The notes beneath the pieces are model-generated. The model was not told where the DNA came from, ran no database searches, and saw only the letters and a program-made list of their open reading frames with translations. A DNA stretch of 44,179 bases from JBIOHP01 sp044449065 (GTDB lineage: Bacteria; Bacteroidota; Ignavibacteria; UBA10030; SZUA-254), in assembly GCA_044449065.1 (NCBI GenBank), contig JBIOHP010000030.1:1-44179 (forward strand), written 5' to 3'. The number at the start of each line of letters is the position of its first letter. Within the stretch, counting starts at the first letter, position 1. A program made the position numbers and the translations under genes. This document shows positions 33,871-42,196 of the stretch, piece by piece.

Positions 33871-34377
33871 TCAGGATAATTTGGGATCAGTTAGTTGATG
33901 GTTGGTGCGTGTCACTGTGCTCGTATCAACGCATTCTGCCAGTAACTCTCGAATGGATTTATGCAACACCGGATGAACCATGGCTGGCGCAATTTCATCC
34001 AACGGGATTAACACGAAACGTCTCTCTGCCATCCGGGGATGCGGGATTTCAATTATAGTATCAGAGTATATACCATTTCCGTAAAAAAGAATATCTATAT
34101 CAATTTCTCTTGATTTTAGATGTGTTTCGGCTTTTCTGCCTAATGAATGTTCAATGTGTTTGATCTTCAACAATAAATCAGAGGCAGATAATTCTGTCTC
34201 AGCTTTTATAACTGCATTAAAAAATTTATCGTTGGAATTAAAACCCACCGGTTCGGTTTCATAAACCGACGACGTAGCGGTAATGTTCATCATGTACGTT
34301 AGCGACGAAATGGCAGAGGTTAAGTATTGTAATTTATTTCCGATATTAGACCCAAGACCGAGATAAACAGTGGTCAT
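33871..34377 (-). CDS. folK: Hydroxymethyldihydropterin pyrophosphokinase FolK
   Basis: 168 residues: 'VYLGLGSNIGNKLQYL' (start motif), 'SSVYETEPVGF', 'FFNAVIKAETELSA', 'HIEHSLGRK' and the hallmark 'SREIDIDILFYG', then 'IPHPRMAERRFVLIPLDEIA'. It transfers pyrophosphate from ATP to 6-hydroxymethyl-dihydropterin in folate synthesis. It starts 3 bases after folB. Length is typical. Confidence 0.95.
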   Translation of the reverse strand: MTTVYLGLGSNIGNKLQYLTSAISSLTYMMNITATSSVYETEPVGFNSNDKFFNAVIKAETELSASDLLLKIKHIEHSLGRKAETHLKSREIDIDILFYGNGIYSDTIIEIPHPRMAERRFVLIPLDEIAPAMVHPVLHKSIRELLAECVDTSTVTRTNHQLTDPKLS

Positions 34378-34380
34378 CGT

Positions 34381-34749
34381 TTAAGCGCGTAGTTTTGTAA
34401 CTTCAACCTCCACATAATCTACAACACCTTTCACCGGCGGGTGGGGTTTCCGCAGGCGAACGGTTATTTCTGTCATGAGTAAAAACGATGCAAGAAGTTG
34501 TCCCGCGATGGAATTCGCCAGCGCTTCCAGTAAATGATATTTCTTGGATGTAACGGTTTTAAGAATAACTGCGTAAACTGCTTCATAATCAACAGTTTGG
34601 TTGAGACTATCGCTGGAGATGGCTTTAGAAAGATCGCAATGCATATCGACGTCAATTTCAAATTTTCCGCCGAGATTCTGTTCGTCGGATGCTACGCCAT
34701 GATAGGCATAAATCTGGGCATTCTTTATTCGAATTACGTCGTTACTCAT
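34381..34749 (-). CDS. folB: Dihydroneopterin aldolase FolB
   Basis: 122 residues: 'RIKNAQIYAYHGVASDEQNL' + 'G' (active-site Tyr/His/Gly start), 'FEIDVDMHCDL', 'QTVDYEAVYAVIL', 'YHLLEALANSIA' (catalytic Glu) and 'VRLRKPHPPVKGVVDYVEVE' (catalytic Lys). It cleaves dihydroneopterin to hydroxymethyl-dihydropterin and glycolaldehyde, the step before FolK. ATG 34749 (MSNDVIRI) fits homologous starts; an upstream start at 34794 would add 15 residues that look unrelated. 88 bases after glnS. Confidence 0.93.
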   Translation of the reverse strand: MSNDVIRIKNAQIYAYHGVASDEQNLGGKFEIDVDMHCDLSKAISSDSLNQTVDYEAVYAVILKTVTSKKYHLLEALANSIAGQLLASFLLMTEITVRLRKPHPPVKGVVDYVEVEVTKLRA

Positions 34750-34837
34750 AAATTTCCAGGTAAAAAATATATCGCTTATTTCGTTGAGAATCAAGATTCT
34801 AAATCAGATATGGAGAGGATTCAGACCCATGCAATTA

Positions 34838-36547
34838 TTACGATTTCTCTATTTTTGCCCAGGTATCACGAAGCGAAACTGTGCGATTAAATATCAAGTT
34901 TTCCTTTTTTGAATCGTTATCGACACAAAAATATCCTATGCGTTCAAACTGAAATTTATCGCCCGGAACAGCAGTTGCAAGTCCCGGTTCTAATTTACAT
35001 TCCGTCAGCGACTCTAACGAGTGAGGATTGATTGTATCTATCCAATTATCACCGCCCGGATCCTCATTTGTGAATAATCGATCGTACAAGCGTACTTCAG
35101 CATTCAGAGCCCTCTCAGCCGAAACCCAATGAATAGTCCCTTTCACTTTTCGCTGGCTGCTCGAAGAACCGCTTTTTGTCTCCTGATCATAGGTGCAATG
35201 AAGCTCCTTAATCTCTCCGGTTTTTTCGTCTTTGATCACGCCCGTACATTTTATAATATAGGCATATCGTAAGCGTACCTCGTTTCCAGGTGAAAGCCGG
35301 AAATATTTCGGCGGGGGATTTTCACGGAAATCTTCCTGCTCTATATAAATCATTTTGGAGAACGGAATTCGCCGCGATCCCTTCTCCGGGTTTTCGGGAT
35401 TGTTAACCGCATCAAGTTCTTCAACCTGATTTTCAGGATAATTATCGATGATAACTTTTAAAGGACGAAGCACCGCCATCACACGATTAGACCGGCGGTT
35501 TAGATCTTCACGGATACTGTGTTCAAGCAGCGCAACATCAATGGTATTATCGCGTTTCGCAACTCCAACTTTGTCGGCAAAATAGCGGATTGATTCCGGC
35601 GTGTATCCCCGGCGCCGCAGACCCGAAATGGTCGGCATACGGGGATCGTCCCATCCGTTGACGATCTTCTCCTCAACCAACTGGAGCAATCTTCGCTTGC
35701 TCATAACGGTGTACGTCAAGTTTAGCCGCGCAAATTCAATCTGCTGGGGATGATAAATTCCAAGCGCATCGCAAAACCAATCGTAAAGCGGACGGTGATC
35801 CGCAAATTCCAACGTACATATTGAATGGGTTATTCGTTCGATTGAATCGCATTGTCCGTGCGCCCAATCGTACATGGGATAAATGCACCACGCGTCGCCG
35901 GTGCGATGATGGGTTGCGCGGAGAATGCGATACATGATCGGATCGCGCATGTTCAGGTTGGGCGAATTCATATCGATTTTTGCCCGCAGAGTACGGAAAC
36001 CATCCGGAAATTCACCAGCTCGCATTCTCCGGAATAAATCCAGGTTCTCTTCAATTGAACGATCCCGGAATGGACTTTCCCTTCCCGGTTCGGTTAGTGT
36101 TCCGCGAAACTCACGGATTTGATCGCCTGTGAGATCGCAAACAAACGCTTTACCTTTTTTTATAAGCTGAACGGCATAATCATGCAATTGGTCAAAATAA
36201 TCAGAAGCATAATACGGTTTGTCATTCCAGGTGAAACCTAACCAGCGCACGTCCTCCTGGATCGAATCGACATACTCAACTTCCTCTTTGCTCGGATTAG
36301 TGTCGTCGAATCGGAGGTTGCAGAACCCTCCAAACTCTTTCGCGATGCCAAAGTTCAGACAGATTGATTTCGCATGTCCGATATGAAGATAGCCGTTCGG
36401 TTCGGGAGGAAAACGGGTATGAACTCTCCCCTCGAATTTCTTCGTCTTCATATCCTGGTCGATAATTTCCTGGATAAAATGACGTGGTATGGGAGCTGCC
36501 CCGCTTGCTTCGTTATTCTTTAAATTTTCCACACTATTGGGTATCAT
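34838..36547 (-). CDS. glnS: Glutaminyl-tRNA synthetase
   Basis: 569 residues. Class I signature 'PPEPNGYLHIGHAKSICLNF' (about 47-66, HIGH box) and 'VMSKRRLLQLV' (KMSKS box). Anticodon-binding beta-barrel region follows: 'RRIPFSKMIYIEQEDFRENP', 'KGTIHWVSAERALNAEVRLY'. Length and C-terminal domain match bacterial GlnRS (about 555). It charges tRNA-Gln directly, so this organism does not need the amidotransferase route for glutamine. It follows gltX by 18 bases. Between the end of glnS and folB is an 88-base gap, but all are on the same strand. Confidence 0.96.
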   Translation of the reverse strand: MIPNSVENLKNNEASGAAPIPRHFIQEIIDQDMKTKKFEGRVHTRFPPEPNGYLHIGHAKSICLNFGIAKEFGGFCNLRFDDTNPSKEEVEYVDSIQEDVRWLGFTWNDKPYYASDYFDQLHDYAVQLIKKGKAFVCDLTGDQIREFRGTLTEPGRESPFRDRSIEENLDLFRRMRAGEFPDGFRTLRAKIDMNSPNLNMRDPIMYRILRATHHRTGDAWCIYPMYDWAHGQCDSIERITHSICTLEFADHRPLYDWFCDALGIYHPQQIEFARLNLTYTVMSKRRLLQLVEEKIVNGWDDPRMPTISGLRRRGYTPESIRYFADKVGVAKRDNTIDVALLEHSIREDLNRRSNRVMAVLRPLKVIIDNYPENQVEELDAVNNPENPEKGSRRIPFSKMIYIEQEDFRENPPPKYFRLSPGNEVRLRYAYIIKCTGVIKDEKTGEIKELHCTYDQETKSGSSSSQRKVKGTIHWVSAERALNAEVRLYDRLFTNEDPGGDNWIDTINPHSLESLTECKLEPGLATAVPGDKFQFERIGYFCVDNDSKKENLIFNRTVSLRDTWAKIEKS

Positions 36548-36565
36548 ACTATATACTCGTTAACG

Positions 36566-38023
36566 CTAAGTTTTTATTTTATAAATTGCCGTTTTTATTC
36601 TTCTGATACTCTCATCCTTCCCAATGATCGCCAGGATATCGTACACACCTGGTCCGGTGCCCGAGCCAGAAACCGCAAGCCGAACTTCATGGATCAATTT
36701 CCCATTTCCGATATGCAAGCTCCCAGACACGTGATGAAGAGCGGTTTCGTATTCCTCCTTTGACGGATTATTCAGCGTTGAATATTCATCTGCCAGGAAT
36801 TTCAACTCTTTGGGAGTTTCGTTTGTCCAACGCTTTTTAACTACTTCCGGATCGTATTCTGATGGAGGTTCATAAAAATATGAGCATTTCTCGATAAAAT
36901 CTTTAACAAATGATGCTCGCGGTCGCATCGCAGCGATTACCTGTAATAGATACTCATCGGCGAATTCCCGTGAGGCATATTTCGATGAGGCAAGCTTTTT
37001 CTTCAACACAGTGAGGAGCTCAGCATCGGATTTTCGTTTCAGATGTTCAAAATTCAGCCAATCTAATTTCTCGACATTAAATATAGCGCCCGCCTTATTC
37101 ACCTGTTCAAGAGAAAAGAGATTAACAAGCTCATGCAATGAAAATATTTCCTGCTCACCGCCGGGATTCCATCCTAACAACGCAACAAAATTCAATAATG
37201 CCTCTTCAAGGTAACCCTTTCCCAGGTAATCTTCGACCGCCACATCGCCCTGGCGTTTGCTTAATTTTGAACGATCGGGATTCAGCAGCAATGGCAGATG
37301 CGCGAACTGCGGCATTTCCCACCCGAATGCCTGGTACAATAATACATGTTTCGGCGTGCTGGGAAGCCACTCTTCTCCGCGTATTACATGGGTTACCTGC
37401 ATGTAATGATCGTCAACGACATTCGCGAGATGATACGTGGGATATCCATCAGTCTTCAAGAGCACCTGATCATCGATGAGATCGCTGGAGAATTCAACAT
37501 TATCGCGGATCAGATCGTTAAACTTCACCACCGTGCCATTCGGCACTTTCATTCGTACGACATACGGCTCACCGTTTTTCAGTTTTCCATCAATCTCGTA
37601 TTGTGAGAGGCGCAAACAGGTTCGATCATATTTTGGGTTGGCTGATTGTTTTTGTAGTTCCTTCCGCATCGCATCGAGCCGCTCCGGTGTGCAAAAGCAA
37701 CGATACGCGCTCCCCTGCTCAAGTAATTTCGCAACATGCTCGCGATACAGATTCAGCCGATCCGATTGAACATACGGACCCAATTCTCCTTTTAGAGGTC
37801 CTTCGTCATAATCCAATCCCATCTGATGCAGCGTGTTGATGAGCTTTTCCACCGCCCCTTCCACATACCTGGCGCGGTCGGTATCTTCAATCCGGAGAAT
37901 AAACACGCCGTTATTTTTCTTCGCAAAGAGATAATTATAGAGCGCCGTTCGCAGCCCGCCAACATGAAGATACCCCGTTGGGCTTGGCGCAAAGCGGACG
38001 CGTATTTGATTTGAGATTGCCAT
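36566..38023 (-). CDS. gltX: Glutamyl-tRNA synthetase
   Basis: 485 residues. Class I motifs 'FAPSPTGYLHVGGLRTALYN' (HIGH variant, about 10-29) and 'SKLSKRQGDVAVEDYL' (KMSKS variant). The C-terminal helical anticodon cage includes 'LKFLADEYSTLN' and 'ALHHVSGSLHIGNGKLIHEV' + 'RLAVSG', the conserved end. Charges tRNA-Glu. ATG 38023 is chosen; the preceding TTG at 38026 has no ribosome site of its own (AGGA lies too near). The terminator-like hairpin at 38036-38058 lies just upstream, so gltX may have its own weak start or depend on read-through from the tRNA unit. Confidence 0.96.
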   Translation of the reverse strand: MAISNQIRVRFAPSPTGYLHVGGLRTALYNYLFAKKNNGVFILRIEDTDRARYVEGAVEKLINTLHQMGLDYDEGPLKGELGPYVQSDRLNLYREHVAKLLEQGSAYRCFCTPERLDAMRKELQKQSANPKYDRTCLRLSQYEIDGKLKNGEPYVVRMKVPNGTVVKFNDLIRDNVEFSSDLIDDQVLLKTDGYPTYHLANVVDDHYMQVTHVIRGEEWLPSTPKHVLLYQAFGWEMPQFAHLPLLLNPDRSKLSKRQGDVAVEDYLGKGYLEEALLNFVALLGWNPGGEQEIFSLHELVNLFSLEQVNKAGAIFNVEKLDWLNFEHLKRKSDAELLTVLKKKLASSKYASREFADEYLLQVIAAMRPRASFVKDFIEKCSYFYEPPSEYDPEVVKKRWTNETPKELKFLADEYSTLNNPSKEEYETALHHVSGSLHIGNGKLIHEVRLAVSGSGTGPGVYDILAIIGKDESIRRIKTAIYKIKT

Positions 38024-38035
38024 CAATCCTGAAAT

Positions 38036-38058
38036 AAAAAATCCCCAACGACCGGGGA
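38036..38058 (-). terminator. Terminator or attenuator between tRNA-Ser and gltX
   Basis: On the minus strand: TCCCC GGTCGTT GGGGA followed by six T. Short stem (5 bp, GC-rich). It lies 58 bases after the tRNA and 12 bases before gltX ATG. It could end the tRNA transcript or set the level of read-through into gltX-glnS. Confidence 0.55.
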
Positions 38059-38116
38059 GACACGATTACTCGATTAAGGATTTACTTACAAAATTCCGCA
38101 GTTATTTGAGAGTATG

Positions 38117-38206
38117 CGGAGAGAGAGAGATTTGAACTCTCGGTACAGGTCAACCCCGTACGGCGGTTTAGCAAACCGCTGGTTTCAGCCACTCACCCAT
38201 CTCTCC
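38117..38206 (-). tRNA. tRNA-Ser (anticodon GCU)
   Basis: 90 bases with all tRNA-Ser hallmarks: acceptor stem GGAGAGA/TCTCTCC, D arm, anticodon stem GCGGT/ACCGC with loop TTGCTAA (anticodon GCT at 38172-38170, reads AGC/AGU), a long variable arm (stem TAC...GTA with GGGTTGACC), and T arm GAGAG-TTCAAAT-CTCTC. The discriminator base is G; CCA is not encoded, so the CCA-adding enzyme is needed. Directly upstream (minus strand sense) are three tandem truncated copies. Confidence 0.95.
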
Positions 38207-38289
38207 GAGTTTTTGTCTGATACTTTTTCGGAGATTAGGCGGTTGAGCAATCCCGACGCTTCGGGATTAAGCCACTCACCCATCTCTCC
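38207..38289 (-). repeat. tRNA-Ser-like repeat unit 1
   Basis: 83 bases. In the minus sense the tRNA-like part (38289-38230) begins GGAGAGATGGGTGAGTGGCT, identical to the first 20 bases of the intact tRNA. Then comes an added hairpin AATCCCGA-AGCG-TCGGGATT in place of the 5' anticodon arm, TTGCTCAACCGCC (tRNA has TTGCTAAACCGCC), and a closing ATCTCC that can pair with the GGAGA start. It lacks the variable and T arms. Spacer GAAAAAGTATCAGACAAAAA + CTC leads into the intact tRNA. Confidence 0.85.
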
Positions 38290-38372
38290 GAGTTTTTGTC
38301 TGATACTTTTTCGGAGATCAGCCCGTTTAGCAATCCCGATGCTTCGAGATTAAGCCGCTCACCCGTCTCTCC
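38290..38372 (-). repeat. tRNA-Ser-like repeat unit 2
   Basis: 83 bases, same plan as unit 1. Start is GGAGAGACGGGTGAGCGGCT. The hairpin is AATCTCGA-AGCA-TCGGGATT: the C-to-T change keeps a wobble pair. It then keeps TTGCTAA as in the real anticodon loop, followed by ACGGGCTGATCTCC. The spacer is identical to that of unit 1. Confidence 0.85.
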
Positions 38373-38456
38373 GGGTTTTTGTCTTATTCTTTTTTTGGAG
38401 ATCAGCCCGTTTAGCAATCCCGACGCTTCGGGATTAAGCCGCTCACCCATCTCTCC
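38373..38456 (-). repeat. tRNA-Ser-like repeat unit 3 (first transcribed)
   Basis: 84 bases. Start GGAGAGATGGGTGAGCGGCT, hairpin AATCCCGA-AGCG-TCGGGATT, TTGCTAAACGGGCTGATCTC + C. Its spacer is more diverged (AAAAAAAGAATAAGACAAAA + ACCC). It is the unit closest to the promoter-like sequence at 38487-38515. Confidence 0.85.
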
Positions 38457-38486
38457 TGGAACAAGAGCGTAAATAAACTGATAGGA

Positions 38487-38515
38487 ATAATACGAATTTA
38501 TCAGGAAATGTGCAA
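38487..38515 (-). promoter_or_regulatory. Putative promoter of the tRNA-Ser array
   Basis: Minus-strand TTGCAC (38515-38510), 17-base spacer, TATTAT (38492-38487). The -10 matches the housekeeping consensus in five of six positions, the -35 in only three. It lies about 31 bases before unit 3, so a transcript would start just ahead of the first GGAGAG. Confidence 0.4.
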
Positions 38516-38535
38516 TTAATCAAAAGGATGTGAAT

Positions 38536-38799
38536 TCATCGGTTTCCGTAATGCACGGCGTCTTCGATGAGATTACGCCATTCGCTGTAATCCAGATGAT
38601 CGGTCCAATGAAATCCCCGATCGCGAAGGATATTGCGGATATGAATTCCAACGCCAAATTGGTGTTCTTTAAACCAATCCGGATTAGTTTTCGACTTGTA
38701 TTTTACTGTGCTAAGATCGCGTGGGGTGAGATGTTTTCGCAGGTAAGTTACCGCGTTATCGTATTGTGCCCGGTCGATTGCTGTAATGAATTCTTCCAT
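38536..38799 (-). CDS. Small soluble protein of unknown function
   Basis: 87 residues, ATG start, no signal peptide. The C-terminal half 'WFKEHQFGVGIHIRNILRDR' followed by 'GFHWTDHLDYSEWRNLIEDA' has an 'F..G..IRN' pattern seen in several small bacterial proteins (DUF6794-like), but I cannot assign it firmly. The N-terminal half is helical (MEEFITAIDRAQYDNAVTYL). The gene is intact and lies between the SBBP protein and the tRNA-like array, all on the minus strand. Confidence 0.65.
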   Translation of the reverse strand: MEEFITAIDRAQYDNAVTYLRKHLTPRDLSTVKYKSKTNPDWFKEHQFGVGIHIRNILRDRGFHWTDHLDYSEWRNLIEDAVHYGNR

Positions 38800-38892
38800 A
38801 GATAAACCTCGCTAATTCTCTATTCCATCATCTTCCAATCTTATTAATATTGATATAGATACGCGGGTTTACGTCTTTATATCAATTACATA

Positions 38893-41823
38893 CTATTTAA
38901 TAACCGCCATTTTTTTAATTGTGGTAAAATCACCCGCGCTGAGCCGGTAGAAATACAATCCCGATGAAACATTCCTTGCGTCAAACTGAACCGAATACGC
39001 GCCGGCATTCTGTTGTTTACTCACGAGCGTGGTAACTTCTTGACCGAGGAGATCGATCACCTTCAGGGAAACAAAACCATCTTTTGGGAGATCATAACGG
39101 ATGGTTGTGGTTGGGTTGAATGGGTTTGGATAGTTTTGTGACAGAGAATATCTATCCGGAACCTGTCCATTCCCTCGCGCAACAACTTCGATAGATGAAC
39201 CCGATTGAACTGAGGTATTACCCTGCCCCGATAATGGAAGATCGTTGCTATTTATTCTCAGCGCTACATGAGGCATCGCCGGTTTAATATCCCAGGATAT
39301 TTGCAGCGGGTACCGGGCAGAGGAGATTGCAATCGGTAATTCTGTAGAAGTTCCCGTTCGCGCTGTTTCAAGATATTTGCCCGAAGCGAATCGCGCATCA
39401 AACACTCCTTTTGGCGGCGGCGGCGGTAATTCATAATTTCCGATAGAGCCGGTGTTCGCCGATACAAAAAGTTGCTGCGTTTTTCCCGCGGCGTCTGTTA
39501 ATGTAAGCACACTGTTTTCAGATAAAATCTCTCCGCTAAATCTCTTTGGAATTGCCGCGAATGAATTGCTCATGATTATTTGCCCGGCTTGAGATACTTT
39601 CGCCCAATACGCACGGCAGGGATATATTGTATCCGCAATAAAATATCCCGTTCCGGAATAACCGTAGATTTCGGATGTTAATATATTTTGGGGAACGGTT
39701 TGGATTTGACTTATCGGAATTGGGAATGCCATGCTTCCGAGCAGATTCCATTTCGCGTTCACGTTCAGCGTTTCGGCGGTTTGCGAAAATCCGGTGAAGG
39801 ATATATCGGGATAGGATAATTTTCGCCAGTATCCAACGCCGTTTTTCATCGTATTTTCCTGAACGTAACCGTTCGAATACCGGAACGTCTGGAGATTTGA
39901 TACCATAATGGGGCAATTGACTGTTATCGGCAATGAAACCAACTGCCAGCCAGTCCCGAGGGTAGCGCTCACATTGACCATTGTCCCGCTCCCCGTTGCA
40001 ATTCCGCTGACTTGAATTTCCGGATTTGTCCCGGGGGCGTCGGTGTTAAATTCGATTGTGTCTGTAATAGTACCGGAACCCAACGGCGCGAACGTAACAA
40101 CAAACGCCTGGCTGCCCATCGCCGGGATTGTCGCTCTCAAGGGTGAGATTATATAATCATTAAATGGAGTTACGATAGATGTAATAGTAATTGGCTGGGG
40201 TCGTGCATTGGTCGCGACGATCGTATCGCTGACCCCGCAACCTAATTCGGTAGAGGGAAAGGATATATTAGTATTATCGAAATATAGACCTGCAAATTGA
40301 ACATATTTAAACGTTGAAATTGAATTAATTCCATGGTTAGCTGTCACACCGCAGATATAGATATTCACAGAACTATCCAATTGCAGCGAGGTGGGATAAT
40401 CATATCCATTTGAGGGACTATTATAAAACGCAACCCATTGTTGATCGCCGGAAGCATTATATTTCACTGTGGCGATATCATACGAAATCCCTATGTTTGC
40501 GCTCGTTCCGCTGACATAAATGTTATCGTAAGGATCTATCGTTATTAATGAGGGCAGATCATCGCCCAAAATCGATGTGAATCGTTTGAGCCACTTTCGC
40601 GATCCGGTTGCGCTGTATTTGATCGTAACATAATCGTATGTGCCGTCTAATCCGATGCTGGCGCCTGTAACGTACACATTCCCCTGGCTATCGAAAACGA
40701 CCCCGGCAGCTTCGTCATCCTGATTATCTATTCCGTCGAATTGCACCGCCCAGAGTTTTGTCCCCGCCTGATCGTATTCAAGTGTATAATAATTATAATC
40801 ATTCAAATCTGTAAGCGATCTCCCGGTCACGGCAATATTTCTGAATACATCGGTCGCAATACCGACAATTTCACTGCTTTGATTGGTTCCGTTTGTCGGC
40901 ACGGCGCTCCAGAGTTGTGTTCCGGAGCCATTGTACTTCAGGATAACATATTGTGAATTTCCATTCGCATCCACACTATTACCGGCAATACAAATATTTC
41001 TGGAATTATCGAGCATCATCTCAACGGCAATATTATCTTCCTGCAGCGGCGAGCTATATCGAACCACCCATTGACTCGCGCCAGAAGGTGTGTATTTCAC
41101 TGTTGCAATATCGTACATAGAATCCGTTCCGACACTGCTGCCCGTGACATAGACATTTTCAGCCGCATCGATGGCGAGATCGGATGGAGTATCGTCCGAG
41201 TGACCCGTTCCATCGTACGTTTGCATCCAGAGCAGCGAACCGGAGGGATCATATTTCACCGTCATATAATCAAACACGCTATCCGCATCCATCGAAAAAC
41301 CCGTCACATAGAGATTTCCGGAAGGACCAAGCGCCGCAGTTACTGCATAATCATCGGCATGAGCGGCGCCATCATATCTTCGTGTCCAGACCGTATCGCC
41401 TTTGTTATTGTACTTGATGACAAGATAATCATATCCGGTTGAGACAGAATTGCTTGTCCCAACGACATACACCGATCGATCCTGAGGATCAACACAGATA
41501 GCGGAAGAGATGTCGTTCGCGTTGGAGATGCCCGATGTATAACTTGCCCCCCAGGCAACAAGAAGTGAATCCGCGCGATCGAATGGTTGATCTCCCGGAG
41601 AGGTATGCGGTTTCGGAGGAACTAACCGGTGATGATTGATGGGTCCCATTTCACCCTTGTGTATCCTTGCCAGTGTTTTCTGGAGTACTTTATTATTCTT
41701 CCGGTTATAATGATGCGCCGTACTTACAGCATTGATCGAAAAAATCAATACCATGAGAAGGCATATTCTTACAAACAGATGACGTCTTGAGATGGTGTTT
41801 TTTAATTTCCCCAAATAGACCAT
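38893..41823 (-). CDS. Secreted SBBP-repeat protein with T9SS sorting domain
   Basis: 976 residues. N-terminal signal (about 14-37, HLFVRICLLMVLIFSINAVS). From about 85 to 510 there are eight or so SBBP-type beta-propeller repeats with 'DYLVIKYNNKGDTVWTRRYD', 'GNLYVTGFSMDADSVFDYMT' and similar phrases. Then an ASH-like 'choice-of-anchor' beta-sandwich (about 515-615: 'NTNISFPSTELGCGVSDTIV', 'FAPLGSGTITDTIEF'). A middle beta region follows, with 'LGTGWQLVSLPI'. The end is a T9SS type A sorting domain 'YSLSQNYPNPFNPTTTIRYD' ... 'SSGLYFYRLSAGDFTTIKKM' + 'AVIK'. Surface exposed or released through the type IX system. Ligand unknown. Confidence 0.92.
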   Translation of the reverse strand: MVYLGKLKNTISRRHLFVRICLLMVLIFSINAVSTAHHYNRKNNKVLQKTLARIHKGEMGPINHHRLVPPKPHTSPGDQPFDRADSLLVAWGASYTSGISNANDISSAICVDPQDRSVYVVGTSNSVSTGYDYLVIKYNNKGDTVWTRRYDGAAHADDYAVTAALGPSGNLYVTGFSMDADSVFDYMTVKYDPSGSLLWMQTYDGTGHSDDTPSDLAIDAAENVYVTGSSVGTDSMYDIATVKYTPSGASQWVVRYSSPLQEDNIAVEMMLDNSRNICIAGNSVDANGNSQYVILKYNGSGTQLWSAVPTNGTNQSSEIVGIATDVFRNIAVTGRSLTDLNDYNYYTLEYDQAGTKLWAVQFDGIDNQDDEAAGVVFDSQGNVYVTGASIGLDGTYDYVTIKYSATGSRKWLKRFTSILGDDLPSLITIDPYDNIYVSGTSANIGISYDIATVKYNASGDQQWVAFYNSPSNGYDYPTSLQLDSSVNIYICGVTANHGINSISTFKYVQFAGLYFDNTNISFPSTELGCGVSDTIVATNARPQPITITSIVTPFNDYIISPLRATIPAMGSQAFVVTFAPLGSGTITDTIEFNTDAPGTNPEIQVSGIATGSGTMVNVSATLGTGWQLVSLPITVNCPIMVSNLQTFRYSNGYVQENTMKNGVGYWRKLSYPDISFTGFSQTAETLNVNAKWNLLGSMAFPIPISQIQTVPQNILTSEIYGYSGTGYFIADTIYPCRAYWAKVSQAGQIIMSNSFAAIPKRFSGEILSENSVLTLTDAAGKTQQLFVSANTGSIGNYELPPPPPKGVFDARFASGKYLETARTGTSTELPIAISSARYPLQISWDIKPAMPHVALRINSNDLPLSGQGNTSVQSGSSIEVVARGNGQVPDRYSLSQNYPNPFNPTTTIRYDLPKDGFVSLKVIDLLGQEVTTLVSKQQNAGAYSVQFDARNVSSGLYFYRLSAGDFTTIKKMAVIK

Positions 41824-42196
41824 AGTATATGCAATAACGCTTTAGATGATCACCGGTAACACTTTACCCTTAAGCATAAATTTAGATAGAAATTGAAGAA
41901 GAGTCAAGAGAAAAATGTAAAATTTTACACTCCCGACTCATTCGCGTGTTTATTGAAATTAGCTACGCGTGTCCTATTTATCTTCATGCCACGTTTAATT
42001 TACTTCAAGCATTTTTCCTAAGTTTGCTTATTTTCGCAGGAAAGAGTATATTTTTCAACGATGTGCGCTTTCACGCCCTCTTGATAAATTTTAGTGAACG
42101 CTCTAGGCAAACCGTCAGGAAATAATTTATTAATTCGTTCGTCTTGAGCCGCCGGAGGGCGTCGTCGGACAATTTTATTCAACCATCCAATTTCTC
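41824..42196. other. Divergent spacer before bshC
   Basis: 373 bases, AT-rich in the left and centre part; no gene, terminator or strong repeat is visible. It should carry both the promoter of the SBBP protein (minus) and that of bshC (plus); I found no clear consensus for either. Confidence 0.45.

Noticed and set aside
38235..38450. 71-codon minus-strand frame across the tRNA-like array
   Set aside because: Its repeated peptide (GERLN.EASGLLNGLIS) is simply translation of the non-coding repeat units.
38207..38456. CRISPR array
   Set aside because: The units are long (83-84 bases), the spacers are nearly identical to each other and the units resemble tRNA-Ser; no cas genes.
38036..38456. 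T-box riboswitch controlling gltX
   Set aside because: No T-box antiterminator motif (AGGGTGG-type) or specifier loop; the units look like tRNA itself, not a tRNA sensor.
38117..38456. Integrative element attachment site at the tRNA gene
   Set aside because: The duplicated part is the 5' half, and no integrase gene or element lies nearby.
39264..39916. Minus-strand frames of 67 and 126 codons
   Set aside because: Out-of-frame shadows within the SBBP/T9SS protein gene.
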